From Actinomycetota bacterium (lineage in GTDB: Bacteria > Actinomycetota > Acidimicrobiia > Acidimicrobiales > Ilumatobacteraceae): a stretch of 33,700 nucleotides of DNA. The stretch lies in assembly GCA_030685215.1 (NCBI GenBank), contig JAUXQB010000080.1:1-33700 (forward strand), in the 5' to 3' direction. This document shows, piece by piece, positions 1 to 7,817 of this stretch (the stretch's first letter is position 1; each line of letters starts with the position of its first letter). Position numbers and translations under genes: made by a program. The notes beneath the pieces are model-generated. The model saw only the letters and a list, made by a program, of their open reading frames with translations, was not told where the DNA came from and made no database searches.

Positions 1-2
1 GT

Positions 3-305
3 GCGTTGCACGCTCTGGTGCTGCCGTGGCGCCAGCGGGTGGAGGCCAACCTGCGCGTGCGGCTCGTGCTGCAACGCACCGACGCACCCGACGACACCTC
101 CGATCTCGTGCTGCACGGCTACGACAGCACCGTGCAGCGCCCACAGGGCGACGCCGACGTCACCATCACCACCGACGCCGCCGCACTGGCTCGCGCCCGG
201 CAGCGCGACGACGCGCCGCTGGTCGCCCGCGTGGTCGGGCGTGCCGCCGACAAGAAGCTGGTGCTGGCGGCGCTCGCACTGTCGAGCGTGCGCTCCCCCG
301 ACTGA
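3..305 (+). CDS. C-terminal part of an unrecognised protein (5' end outside window)
   Basis: The frame is open from the first bases of the window to the TGA at 303-305, giving about 100 residues. Because it is open at the left edge, the true start is probably upstream; an internal ATG at 6 is only the first start codon visible. The fragment is soluble-looking and has a charged, alternating beta-strand pattern followed by an Ala/Leu-rich helix. It shows no motif I recognise, and no function is assigned. It converges on the SGNH hydrolase gene 13 bp away. Codon use is typical of the window (G/C at third positions), which supports it being real. Confidence 0.55.
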   Translation, partial: ALHALVLPWRQRVEANLRVRLVLQRTDAPDDTSDLVLHGYDSTVQRPQGDADVTITTDAAALARARQRDDAPLVARVVGRAADKKLVLAALALSSVRSPD

Positions 306-318
306 ACCCGGGTCGCGG

Positions 319-1260
319 TCAGTCGTATGCAACCGGGTCGTTGGCCGCGGCGGCGATGGCCAGCGAGAACCGCAGTGCTCCCGAGGAGTGCACCGGGCAC
401 GGGCTCACATTCAGGTGCGAGGGGCAGAAGTGCACGCCGTCTCCCCGCACGACGGTGGTCCCGTCGGCCGCGCAGTCGATGTCGAAGCCGGTGCAGGGCA
501 GCCGCTCGGCGAACCGTCCCTCGGGGGTCTCGACCGCAGCGCCGGCATCGACGAAGGACACGAACGCCCAGCGATCGGCGAAGCCACGCAGCATGGCGTT
601 GATCGCATCGACGCGATCCTCGTGCTCGAACCGTTCCGCCCGGTACGGCTGACCGACGAGCACCACTCGGGCTCCGGCCTGACGAGCACGCTCGATGAGC
701 GTGTGGAGCGCCTGTTCGTACGCCACAGCGAACGCCTCGTGCTCCAGGAAGCCGCCGGCCCCGTCCGACATGCACGGTGTGAGCGAGTTGCCCGTGAACT
801 GGATCACCACGACCGTCGACGAGTCGGCCTCGAGGTCCTTGTCGACCCAGTCGCACGGTGCGGTGCCACCCCAGAACTTCGGCACCAACTGCTTCGGCGC
901 GGTGAGGAAGCCGATCAGGCCGGCCGACTCCTGTGCCAGCGAGTCGCCGACCAGCACGAGCCGGGTCGTGTCGCCACTCGGCTGCAACCAGCCGGGCTCC
1001 GACCGCTGAGCGAGGGTCGCGATGCCGCTGCCGGCCGCCGATGCGTCAGGACGAACGCGACCCGTCGCGCCGGTCGAGTCCGGCGACGATGCGTCGGTCG
1101 CGCTGTCGCGCGTGGCGTCGGTCAGGGCGCTCCGCGGAGCGCTCGATGCGACCGGCACACCAGCATCGGAGCCTGCGGGCTGCCACGAAGCGCCCACCGT
1201 CACCGTGGCGCCGATCACCAGGGCTGCGGTGACGATCAGTGGCTTGCGATGCGCTCTCAT
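319..1260 (-). CDS. Membrane-anchored or secreted SGNH/GDSL-family hydrolase
   Basis: A 313-residue protein with an N-terminal basic stretch and a hydrophobic segment (about residues 8-24), read as a signal anchor or signal peptide. A low-complexity Ser/Thr/Ala/Asp linker follows to about residue 95. The SGNH fold then shows block I GDS (Ser107 as nucleophile), a GGTAPC loop near 131-136, a QFTGNS block III variant (Asn158 in the oxyanion-hole position), and a C-terminal DGVH block (Asp274, His277) completing the triad. Cysteines 136, 163, 256, 263, 279 and 288 could form extracytoplasmic disulfides. Related domains occur alone or fused to acyltransferase-3 membrane domains and act on O-acyl groups of envelope glycans; the substrate here is unknown. 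The start is ATG with a CGGAG-like ribosome site about 12 bases upstream. Confidence 0.8.
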   Translation of the reverse strand: MRAHRKPLIVTAALVIGATVTVGASWQPAGSDAGVPVASSAPRSALTDATRDSATDASSPDSTGATGRVRPDASAAGSGIATLAQRSEPGWLQPSGDTTRLVLVGDSLAQESAGLIGFLTAPKQLVPKFWGGTAPCDWVDKDLEADSSTVVVIQFTGNSLTPCMSDGAGGFLEHEAFAVAYEQALHTLIERARQAGARVVLVGQPYRAERFEHEDRVDAINAMLRGFADRWAFVSFVDAGAAVETPEGRFAERLPCTGFDIDCAADGTTVVRGDGVHFCPSHLNVSPCPVHSSGALRFSLAIAAAANDPVAYD

Positions 1261-1343
1261 GTCGGTCGACTCCGTTCCGGAGCGCCGGCATCAGCGCCCC
1301 ATCGAACGGTCGCGCCACCACGCGGCGCAGTCGCTGGCCTCGA

Positions 1344-1361
1344 GGACAGACCTCGCTGTCC
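1344..1361. terminator. Inverted repeat 3' of the LuxR-family gene (possible terminator)
   Basis: GGACAG and CTGTCC form a perfect 6-bp inverted repeat with a 6-base loop. It starts 18 bases after the stop of the LAL regulator and lies before the SGNH hydrolase start. There is no T-run, so it may be a factor-dependent terminator, an RNA 3' end hairpin, or an operator for the hydrolase gene. Confidence 0.3.
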
Positions 1362-1378
1362 CCGCTCGTCGGCTCAGG

Positions 1379-3577
1379 TCAGAGCAGTGCGTGGTCGCGC
1401 GCGGCCTGCACGGCGGCCTTGCGGTCGCCGACACCGAGCTTGCGATAGATCGCGCTGCAGTGGGTCTTGATGGTGTTGAGCGACACGAACAGCTCGTGCG
1501 CGATGTCGCGCTGCGTCAGCTGGGTGGGGAGGAACCTCAACACGGCGACTTCACGGTCGGTCAGCTGCTCGACCATCCCGACGGCCTGTTCAGGGCGTGC
1601 GCTGGTGCCGTGACGAGCCTCCGCACGCGTGAGGTGCGAGCCGACGATGCCCGGGTCGGGACACCGAGCCAGAACCACCCGCGCCTGGTCGAGCAGTGCA
1701 CCACCCGACGCATCACCCAAGCCGAGGAGCGTGTCGCCGCACACCGTCAGCACGAACCCACGGGCCAGGTCGGTCGACGCGCGCCGCACGAGCTCGAGCG
1801 CGCGTGCGACGTCGGCGCGCGACCTGGTCGGGTCGGAGTCAGTGCGAGCCCGCACCGCGTACGCGGGCGCGACACCGTGGTACGCGGCCAGCCCGAACCG
1901 GTCGGCTGTTGCGAGCGCGGTCTCGGCGGCGGCGTGCGCGACGGGGCCCCCAATTGCGTCGAACTCGACGACCGCCGAGTACACGAGCGCGAGCACGTGC
2001 GCCGTGCGGTTCAGCTGACCGGGCGCCATCTCGACCGCCGATCCGAGCGCCGCGCGGGCCTCGACCTGGCGACCGGCCCATGCGAAGGCGGCGCCGGTGG
2101 CGGTCGACAGGTCGGCCGCGTGTGTCGCCAGTTGATCGGTCGCGACCATGACACGCGCCACGTCGAGTGCCGACGCGACGTCGCCCGTCGCGAGCGAGAT
2201 GTTGATGTGCAACGGCATCGCGAGCGTGGAGTCGAAGCCGTCGGGCGCGACGTCGAGGCCGATGTCGAGCCACGACCGGGCGAGTGTGTACCGGCCACCG
2301 ATGAACTCGCACCACCCGAGCAGCAACGCGCACGCCGTGGAGGTGCGGACCGCATCGCCGAGCTGGTCGAGCAACGCGCGCAGCGTCTCGATCTGGCCGG
2401 CACGCAGCAACTCGGTGCCGTGGAAACGCATCAGCGCTGCCGCCGCCTGCGGTTCGCCCGCAGCGAGGAGGTGGAGGATGGCCTGGCGATGGTCGCCGCG
2501 CTCGTCGAACCACGCCGCGGCGCGTCGGTGCAGCTCCGCGAGGCGATCCGGGAACGAACGACGGGCCTCCGACCGGAGCAGGTCGCGCAGGAGGTGGTGG
2601 TATCGGAACCAGTCGCCCGTGCGGTCGAGTCCGATGATCAGCTGATTGCCGCTCGCAGTCTCTCGCAGCCAGCTCGCGCCGTCGACGTCGCCGGTGACGG
2701 CATCGATCAGGCCGCCCTCCAACTGGTCGAGGATCGACGTCTCCAGCAACCGACGGAGGTCGGCCGCCTCGACTCCCGCGATCAGTTCGTCACCGAGGTA
2801 GTCGACGACGAGTTGATCGTCGCCACCGAACATGTCGATGAACTCGCCGGGGTCGTCCGACCTCCCCATCGACAGCCCGGCCAGCACGAGACCCGCTGCC
2901 CAACCCTCCGTGCGGGCGCACAGGCGGTCGAGCTGCGCTCGGTCGAGCGCCTGGCCGGCCGCACCGAGCAGGCCGGGCGCCTCGGAGTGGTCGAAGCGGA
3001 GGTCGGCGGCCCTGACCTCGGCCAGTTGGTTCCTGACGCGCAGCCGGCCGAGACGGAACGGCGGATCGATGCGGGTGCTGATGACGAGCACCACCTGCGG
3101 CGGGCACAGCTCGACCAGGCGCTCGACGCCGCGGTGGACGCTCGCGCTCTCGATGAGGTGGTAGTCGTCGACGACGACGATGAGCGGCTCGGTGAGCTGC
3201 GACAAGCGGTTGACCACTTCGGGCACCACCAGCAGGTCGTCGCCGCCCGACCCGGCCACCACCTCGCGAAGGTCGACGACCCCCGCGAGCTGGGTGGCGG
3301 CGATGGCCTCGGTCAGGTACGACCAGAATCGCGCGGGGTCGGAGTCGCTCTCCTCCACCTGCAACCAGGCCACCACCTCGGGTCGACCCGCCAACCACGA
3401 CGACAGCAGGGTCGACTTCCCCGAGCCGGCGGGCGCGCTCGCGAGAATGAGCCGAGCCTGTCGGGCGAGGCTCTCGTCGAGCTGGGCCTCCAACCTGCCG
3501 CGGCGGACGAGCTGCACCGGCGGCAACGGCGGCTGCAGCTTCGTGGCTGCGAGGCGTGAGTGCCGTTGCGCCGTCAT
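1379..3577 (-). CDS. LAL-type (MalT-like) LuxR-family ATP-binding transcriptional regulator
   Basis: A 732-residue regulator with MalT/LAL architecture. It has an N-terminal STAND NTPase with a Walker A loop (about 48-56, Lys54) and a Walker B-like VVVDDY (about 134-139). A long helical, TPR-like middle (about 330-640) is the usual ligand-sensing part in this family. The C-terminal LuxR helix-turn-helix (672-732) contains LTDRE, QRDIAHELFVSLNTIKTH and YRKLGV. Known members switch between ADP- and ATP-bound forms when an effector binds the middle domain. The gene is divergent from a small protein and ABC exporter cassette, and a perfect 20-bp palindrome lies between them, so that cassette is the most likely target. 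The start follows a TAGGGT -10 box with only 6 bases between, so the mRNA is probably leaderless. The effector is unknown. Confidence 0.9.
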   Translation of the reverse strand: MTAQRHSRLAATKLQPPLPPVQLVRRGRLEAQLDESLARQARLILASAPAGSGKSTLLSSWLAGRPEVVAWLQVEESDSDPARFWSYLTEAIAATQLAGVVDLREVVAGSGGDDLLVVPEVVNRLSQLTEPLIVVVDDYHLIESASVHRGVERLVELCPPQVVLVISTRIDPPFRLGRLRVRNQLAEVRAADLRFDHSEAPGLLGAAGQALDRAQLDRLCARTEGWAAGLVLAGLSMGRSDDPGEFIDMFGGDDQLVVDYLGDELIAGVEAADLRRLLETSILDQLEGGLIDAVTGDVDGASWLRETASGNQLIIGLDRTGDWFRYHHLLRDLLRSEARRSFPDRLAELHRRAAAWFDERGDHRQAILHLLAAGEPQAAAALMRFHGTELLRAGQIETLRALLDQLGDAVRTSTACALLLGWCEFIGGRYTLARSWLDIGLDVAPDGFDSTLAMPLHINISLATGDVASALDVARVMVATDQLATHAADLSTATGAAFAWAGRQVEARAALGSAVEMAPGQLNRTAHVLALVYSAVVEFDAIGGPVAHAAAETALATADRFGLAAYHGVAPAYAVRARTDSDPTRSRADVARALELVRRASTDLARGFVLTVCGDTLLGLGDASGGALLDQARVVLARCPDPGIVGSHLTRAEARHGTSARPEQAVGMVEQLTDREVAVLRFLPTQLTQRDIAHELFVSLNTIKTHCSAIYRKLGVGDRKAAVQAARDHALL

Positions 3578-3583
3578 CGGGCG

Positions 3584-3589
3584 ACCCTA
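3584..3589 (-). promoter_or_regulatory. -10 box of the LAL regulator gene (leaderless promoter)
   Basis: On the minus strand TAGGGT is followed by 6 bases and then the ATG at 3577. This is the spacing expected when transcription starts at or next to the start codon. The -35 region would fall inside the palindrome at 3597-3616. Confidence 0.5.
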
Positions 3590-3596
3590 CCCCTGG

Positions 3597-3616
3597 CATC
3601 TCACCCGGGTGAGATG
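3597..3616. promoter_or_regulatory. Perfect 20-bp palindrome, candidate operator
   Basis: CATCTCACCCGGGTGAGATG is its own reverse complement over all 20 bases. It lies in the 87-bp gap between the divergent LAL regulator and the small protein/ABC exporter genes, over the place where the regulator's -35 element should be. Binding there could repress the regulator's own gene and act on the divergent cassette. Dimeric repressors typically use such sites. Confidence 0.6.
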
Positions 3617-3664
3617 GCGGCACGGGTGACGACAACTCGTGCTGCTCTGCCGCACGGTGGGCTC

Positions 3665-3931
3665 ATGTCCGAGCCGTGCACCTACGAGATCGTCATCCGC
3701 GGCCGGGCCGGCGCCCGGCTGCTGCGACCGTTCCTCGACGACTTCACCGTCGACCGCTCACAGCCGGGACTCACCCGCCTGTCCGGCGAGGTGCGCGATC
3801 CGGCTCACCTGCACGGCTTGCTCGTGCACCTGACGGCGATCAACGGCGAGCTGGTCTCGCTCGCCCAGGTCTCACGACCCCTCGTCACCGAACCTCTCAA
3901 CACCCAACACGAACGGAGCATGAACAGATGA
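3665..3931 (+). CDS. Small protein preceding an ABC exporter
   Basis: An 88-residue protein of unknown function. The start is placed at the ATG at 3665 rather than further upstream, because upstream codons would run through the palindrome. The pattern (alternating beta strands, a HLHGLLVHL helix, then ELVSLAQV) resembles a family of short actinobacterial proteins often found beside ABC transporters or regulators; this is recalled, not searched. Its stop overlaps the ATPase start by 4 bases (ATGA), so the two are translationally coupled. It may be an accessory or sensor component of the exporter. Confidence 0.65.
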   Translation: MSEPCTYEIVIRGRAGARLLRPFLDDFTVDRSQPGLTRLSGEVRDPAHLHGLLVHLTAINGELVSLAQVSRPLVTEPLNTQHERSMNR

Positions 3932-4824
3932 TCAAGGTCACCGGTCTCACCAAGCGATACGGCACGCGTACAGCCGTCGACGACATCACCTTCGAGGTCG
4001 CGGCAGGCCGCGTCACCGGCTTCGTCGGCCCCAACGGTGCTGGGAAGTCGACCACCATGCGCATGATGGTGGGCCTCACCCGGCCCGACCACGGCGAGGT
4101 GAGGTACGACGGGGTTCGCTACGCCGACCTCGCGCGCCCCGCTCGACTCGTCGGCTCCGTGCTCGACGCACGCTGCATGCACCCTGGTCGCACGGCGCGC
4201 CAGCACCTGCGGGCAACTGCTGCACTCAGCGCAATCGCGCCTCGCCGGGTCGACGAGGTGCTGGCCGAGGTGGGCCTCGAGTCGGCCGCCGATCAGCGAG
4301 CGGGCACGTTCTCGTTGGGCATGCGGCAACGGCTGGCACTGGCCGGCGCCCTCCTCGGCGACCCGCAGGTGCTGCTGCTCGACGAGCCGTCGAACGGCCT
4401 CGACCCCGATGGCATCCGCTGGCTGCGCAACCACCTCAGCGCGTTCGCCGACCGCGGCGGCACCGTGTTCGTGTCGAGTCACCTGATCGGCGAGCTGAGC
4501 ATGTTCGCCGACGACCTGGTGGTGGTCGGCGCGGGAAAGTTGCTCGCCGCCGAGTCGGTGGATGCCATCGCGGCTCGCCACGAGGTCACCGTCGTCGTCG
4601 AGACCAGCCGACCCGGCGAGCTCGCTGCGCTGCTGACCGAACGCGACCTGCAGGTCGAGGCCGACGGCGACCGCTTGCACGTGCGCGGCGCCGACAAGGC
4701 GACCGTGGCGACGGTGGCGTTCGACCATCGGATCCACATCGTCGAGCTCAGCGAGACGACGCCGTCGCTCGAGGACACCCTGCTCGACATGACCAGCGCC
4801 GCCGCAGAGTTCGCGTCCAACTGA
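3928..4824 (+). CDS. ABC-2 type exporter, ATP-binding subunit
   Basis: A 298-residue ATPase. It has Walker A GPNGAGKST (34-42), an ABC signature FSLGMRQ (128-134), Walker B LLLDEP (149-154) followed by SNGLDP, and the H-loop in SSHL. After the nucleotide-binding domain, a C-terminal stretch of about 80 residues matches the extension common in ATPases of ABC-2 exporters of the DrrA/CcmA/YhaQ type. It should pair with the membrane subunit at 4901 to move an unknown substrate out of the cell or to remodel membranes. Its start overlaps the upstream small gene by 4 bases. Control is probably through the divergent LAL regulator. Confidence 0.92.
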   Translation: MIKVTGLTKRYGTRTAVDDITFEVAAGRVTGFVGPNGAGKSTTMRMMVGLTRPDHGEVRYDGVRYADLARPARLVGSVLDARCMHPGRTARQHLRATAALSAIAPRRVDEVLAEVGLESAADQRAGTFSLGMRQRLALAGALLGDPQVLLLDEPSNGLDPDGIRWLRNHLSAFADRGGTVFVSSHLIGELSMFADDLVVVGAGKLLAAESVDAIAARHEVTVVVETSRPGELAALLTERDLQVEADGDRLHVRGADKATVATVAFDHRIHIVELSETTPSLEDTLLDMTSAAAEFASN

Positions 4825-4836
4825 CCACGATCCGCT

Positions 4837-4888
4837 CCCTCACTCACGACCCTCACTCACGACCCTCACTGACGACCCTCGCTCACGA
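4837..4888 (+). repeat. Four tandem 13-bp repeats between ATPase and permease genes
   Basis: Four head-to-tail copies of CCCTCACTCACGA occupy 4837-4849, 4850-4862, 4863-4875 (one change) and 4876-4888 (one change). They fill nearly the whole gap between the ATPase stop (4824) and the permease ribosome site (AGGA at 4891). The unit length of 13 is not a multiple of 3, and no frame is preserved across it. Confidence 0.9.
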
Positions 4889-4900
4889 CAAGGAACCACG

Positions 4901-5716
4901 ATGACCGCCACCACACACCTCCCCCACCCGTCCGCCACCGTCCCCACGACCCGAACCCTGCGCGACGATCTCGCCACCGTCCCCACGCTGCTGACGAGCG
5001 AACGCATCAAGCTCACCTCGCTGCGGTCGAACCGAGCGGTGCTCGGCCTGACCGTCCTGGTTGCCGCGTTCTCGTCGTGGGCGGTGGCCACGCTCGTCAC
5101 CGACGAAGTGCTCACCGTCGCCAAGGTGTTCGTGTACCCGACCACGCTGACCGCGGTGTTCTCGGCGATCGCCGGGATCCTGATGTTCACGTCGGAAGCG
5201 CAGCACGGCACCCTCGCCACAGCCCTCACTGCGCAGCCGGCGCGGTGGGTGATCGCGATGTGCAAGGCGATCACCGCTTCTGCGGTCGGCGTGTTGCTCG
5301 GCGTCGTCGGCATGGCGGCGGGCTTCGCGGGAGCGCTCGCCGGCGGACTCGAGATGGGCGACGCCTCGACCATCGCCACGACGGCGCTCTGGGCGCTGCT
5401 GTTCACCACGCTCTCCGCGTTGATGGGCCTCGGCATCGGCATGACCGCACGGCATGGCGCTGCATCCATCTCCGGCTTCCTGGTGTGGTGGTTCGTCATC
5501 GAGAACCTGCTCGGCGTGTTCGCTCCGGCCAGGGCCGCTCGCTTCCTCCCGTTCGTCACCGGCTACCGCCTGCTCGGCATCGGGTCCGACTTCGACTCTG
5601 CCGAGGCGATCGCCGTGGCACTCACCCGCGGGCAGAACGCCGTCGTCTACACCGCCTACACCGTGGTCGCGCTCGCGGTGGGCACCGTGCTGCTGCAGCG
5701 CCGCGAGTCGAACTGA
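4901..5716 (+). CDS. ABC-2 type exporter, membrane subunit
   Basis: A 271-residue integral membrane protein with an N-terminal cytoplasmic stretch of about 45 residues containing a LTSERIKLTSLRS segment, typical of ABC-2 permeases just before the first membrane helix. Six hydrophobic segments follow (near residues 46-66, 80-100, 125-150, 155-180, 185-205 and 245-262). It pairs with the ATPase at 3928. The ATG is preceded by AAGGA at a short spacing. The 76-bp gap to the ATPase is filled by 13-bp tandem repeats, unlike the tight 4-bp coupling upstream, so relative expression of the two subunits may be set there. Confidence 0.85.
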   Translation: MTATTHLPHPSATVPTTRTLRDDLATVPTLLTSERIKLTSLRSNRAVLGLTVLVAAFSSWAVATLVTDEVLTVAKVFVYPTTLTAVFSAIAGILMFTSEAQHGTLATALTAQPARWVIAMCKAITASAVGVLLGVVGMAAGFAGALAGGLEMGDASTIATTALWALLFTTLSALMGLGIGMTARHGAASISGFLVWWFVIENLLGVFAPARAARFLPFVTGYRLLGIGSDFDSAEAIAVALTRGQNAVVYTAYTVVALAVGTVLLQRRESN

Positions 5717-5735
5717 CGGGCCATCGCCGGTTCGG

Positions 5736-5741
5736 TAGGTT
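5736..5741 (+). promoter_or_regulatory. -10 box before the SRPBCC gene (leaderless promoter)
   Basis: TAGGTT is followed by 6 bases and the ATG at 5748. A CTGACG sequence about 16 bases upstream could serve as a weak -35. The permease stop is only 19 bases before this box, so the SRPBCC gene probably has its own transcript. Confidence 0.4.
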
Positions 5742-5747
5742 GGTCGC

Positions 5748-6221
5748 ATGGCCACTCGCCGGATGGAACGATCACGCACCTTTCCCGTCAGTGTCGAGCA
5801 TGCGTACGACACCGTGCTGCCGAGGCCGTTGCCCGACATCTTCGGCCGTCGCTTCGGCGCCATCCCCGCCATCGGTGAGGTCATCGACCAGCACGGCGAC
5901 TGGGGTGCCGCGGTCGGACAGACCCGCACGATCCGCCTCACCGACGGCGGCACGATGCGCGAAACGCTCACCGAGCTCGACCGGCCCCACCGCTTCGGCT
6001 ACACCATCAGCGACATCACCGGCATGATGAAGCCGTTGGTCGTGAGCGCGGCGGGCACGTGGTCGTTCGAGCCGGTCGGCACCGGCGTGCGCATCACGTG
6101 GGCCTGGGAGGTCACGCCCACCGAGAAGCTGGGCACGTGGGTGATGCCCACCTTCGCCCGCCTGTGGTCCGGCTACGCACGCCAGGCGATGGAACAGATC
6201 GAGGGCATCCTGCTGCCGTAG
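5748..6221 (+). CDS. SRPBCC (START/polyketide cyclase-like) domain protein
   Basis: A 157-residue soluble protein with the SRPBCC pattern: a first beta strand (RSFPVSVEHAY-like, residues 4-16), two short helices, a curved sheet including the strand around FGYTISDITG, then WSFEPVGTGVRITWAWEV and a long C-terminal helix (about 128-152). The fold makes a deep hydrophobic pocket that binds lipids or other small ligands. Catalytic roles vary and cannot be set from this sequence. A transport role linked to the ABC exporter is conceivable but not shown. Confidence 0.75.
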   Translation: MATRRMERSRTFPVSVEHAYDTVLPRPLPDIFGRRFGAIPAIGEVIDQHGDWGAAVGQTRTIRLTDGGTMRETLTELDRPHRFGYTISDITGMMKPLVVSAAGTWSFEPVGTGVRITWAWEVTPTEKLGTWVMPTFARLWSGYARQAMEQIEGILLP

Positions 6222-6263
6222 TGGTGGGTTAGGAGTCGTGGCGAACGGGTAGCCACGTGTGGC

Positions 6264-7700
6264 ATGACTCGTCGAGTGGCAGATCGTTACGTGCTCGCCG
6301 AGCAGATCGGCAGCGGAGGGTCCGCACGCGTGTACGCGGCAGTCGACGAGCGCCTCGACCGGCGGGTCGCGGTGAAGCTGCTCGACGCCGGCCCGTCCGA
6401 CTCTGCGGATCCCACCAACCGAGCGCGGTTCCTGCGCGAGGGGCCTACTTCGGCAGCATTCATGCATCGTCACGCCGTCGCAGTGTTCGACGCCGGCGAG
6501 GACGACGGCCAGCTGTACATCGTGATGGAGCTGGTCGATGGGCCCTCGCTCGCTCAGCACCTCGCCACGCACGGCCCCCTGGCGGTGACCGACGCCATCC
6601 GCATCGCCGGCCAGGTGCTCGCCGCGCTGGCTCCCGCCCATGCCGGCGGCATCGTGCACCGCGACGTGAAGCCGGGGAACATCCTCCTCACACCGGGCGG
6701 CGACGCCAAGCTCACCGACTTCGGCATCGCGAAGCGCTTCGACGAGTTGGGGTCGGAAACCCGCGCCGGCACGACCATCGGTACGCCGCGCTACTTGGCA
6801 CCCGAGCAGGCCACCGGCGCAACGCTGTCGCCCGCCACCGACGTGTATGCGGTCGGCATCCTGCTCTTCGAGATGTTGACCGGCCGCACTCCGTTCGTCG
6901 GTGACTCGCCCGTCGCAGTGGCCGTTGCGCAACAGGCCCACGCGGCACCCGATGTGCGTGACCTGAGACCCGACGTGCCGGCGACCATCGCGGCCATCGT
7001 CAGCCGAGCGCTCTCGAAGGATCCCGCCGACCGGTACGCATCGGTCGTCGAGATGAGTACCGCGCTGACGTCGAGTTGGTCGCCACCACCGGGTCCGCTG
7101 CCCGAGTTCGCGATCCCGACGCAGGTGGTCGTCACCTCGACTCCGCCCACTCCCGCCAGATCTGGCGACACGGAGGTGATGTCGACCGCGGGTGTCGTCG
7201 CGCGAGAGGTCGAGCCGTCCGCGCCGCCCGAACGACGAGTGCCGGTGGCGATGATCGCCGCCGTGCTCGTGCTGGCCGTGGCGGTCTTCGCTGCGGTGCG
7301 GTCTCGCGACGGCGATCCGTCGGGCATCGACGCAGCCACCACCGCCACCTCCCAGGCGCCGACGGTCGTGGCCACCACGCTTCCACCGACCGATGCTCCG
7401 ACGACGACCGCAGGACCGCCGGTCCAAGAACTCATCCCAGGGTTTCCGCAGACCGACGACCTGCAGACGTTCCTGCGTCAACTGGAGAACGATCCTGCGC
7501 TCGTCGGACGTGCGGGCGCGGCGCTGACCGAGTCGCTCGGACGACTGTTGGCCGAGAACTCGACGAAGCAGCAGCGCGATCAGGCGAAGGCGCTCACGGA
7601 CCAGCTCGGCGAGTGGGCCGCCACAGGTGAGGTCCACCCGGCGATCGCGCAATCGCTCGTCGACCTGTTGGCACCGCTGGCGGAGAAGTCGAAGCCGTAA
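6264..7700 (+). CDS. PknB-like transmembrane Ser/Thr protein kinase
   Basis: A 478-residue receptor-like kinase. The kinase domain (about 8-270) has the glycine loop GSGGSARVY (16-24), Lys38 in the AVKLL strand, the catalytic HRDVKPGN (Asp134, Asn139), DFG (152-154), an activation loop with TTIGTPRYLAPE, and DVYAVG. A Pro/Thr-rich juxtamembrane linker leads to one transmembrane helix (about 326-345). An extracytoplasmic tail of about 130 residues follows, beginning with a Thr-rich spacer (355-385). No PASTA repeat is visible; the tail ends in a predicted helical domain with many Leu, Gln and Ala, so the ligand is unknown. The ATG directly follows an imperfect palindrome (GCCAC-GT-GTGGC, 6252-6263), and no ribosome site is obvious. 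Confidence 0.93.
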   Translation: MTRRVADRYVLAEQIGSGGSARVYAAVDERLDRRVAVKLLDAGPSDSADPTNRARFLREGPTSAAFMHRHAVAVFDAGEDDGQLYIVMELVDGPSLAQHLATHGPLAVTDAIRIAGQVLAALAPAHAGGIVHRDVKPGNILLTPGGDAKLTDFGIAKRFDELGSETRAGTTIGTPRYLAPEQATGATLSPATDVYAVGILLFEMLTGRTPFVGDSPVAVAVAQQAHAAPDVRDLRPDVPATIAAIVSRALSKDPADRYASVVEMSTALTSSWSPPPGPLPEFAIPTQVVVTSTPPTPARSGDTEVMSTAGVVAREVEPSAPPERRVPVAMIAAVLVLAVAVFAAVRSRDGDPSGIDAATTATSQAPTVVATTLPPTDAPTTTAGPPVQELIPGFPQTDDLQTFLRQLENDPALVGRAGAALTESLGRLLAENSTKQQRDQAKALTDQLGEWAATGEVHPAIAQSLVDLLAPLAEKSKP

Positions 7701-7805
7701 CTCGTCGCTCCGACGTGCTCGTCGACAACCACGACCTCGCGCACCCGCGCGTGCTCCGGATCTGAGCTCAGCTCACCGGGCGTACTGTGGCAAGAAACGA
7801 TCGCC

Positions 7806-7811
7806 AGGAGG
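7806..7811 (+). promoter_or_regulatory. Strong ribosome binding site of azoR-like gene
   Basis: AGGAGG lies 6 bases before the ATG at 7818 and fixes the start. It contrasts with the leaderless genes elsewhere in the window. Confidence 0.7.
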
Positions 7812-7817
7812 ACGGGC

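Noticed and set aside
1022-3559. An 845-codon open frame on the plus strand
   Set aside because: It is the antisense shadow of the LAL regulator, which has clear NTPase and LuxR motifs. The plus-strand product is Arg/Asp/Gln-rich without any family pattern.
7762-7771. CTGAGCTCAG palindrome upstream of azoR
   Set aside because: It is only 10 bp, with no matching promoter spacing or second copy. Short palindromes of this size are expected by chance.
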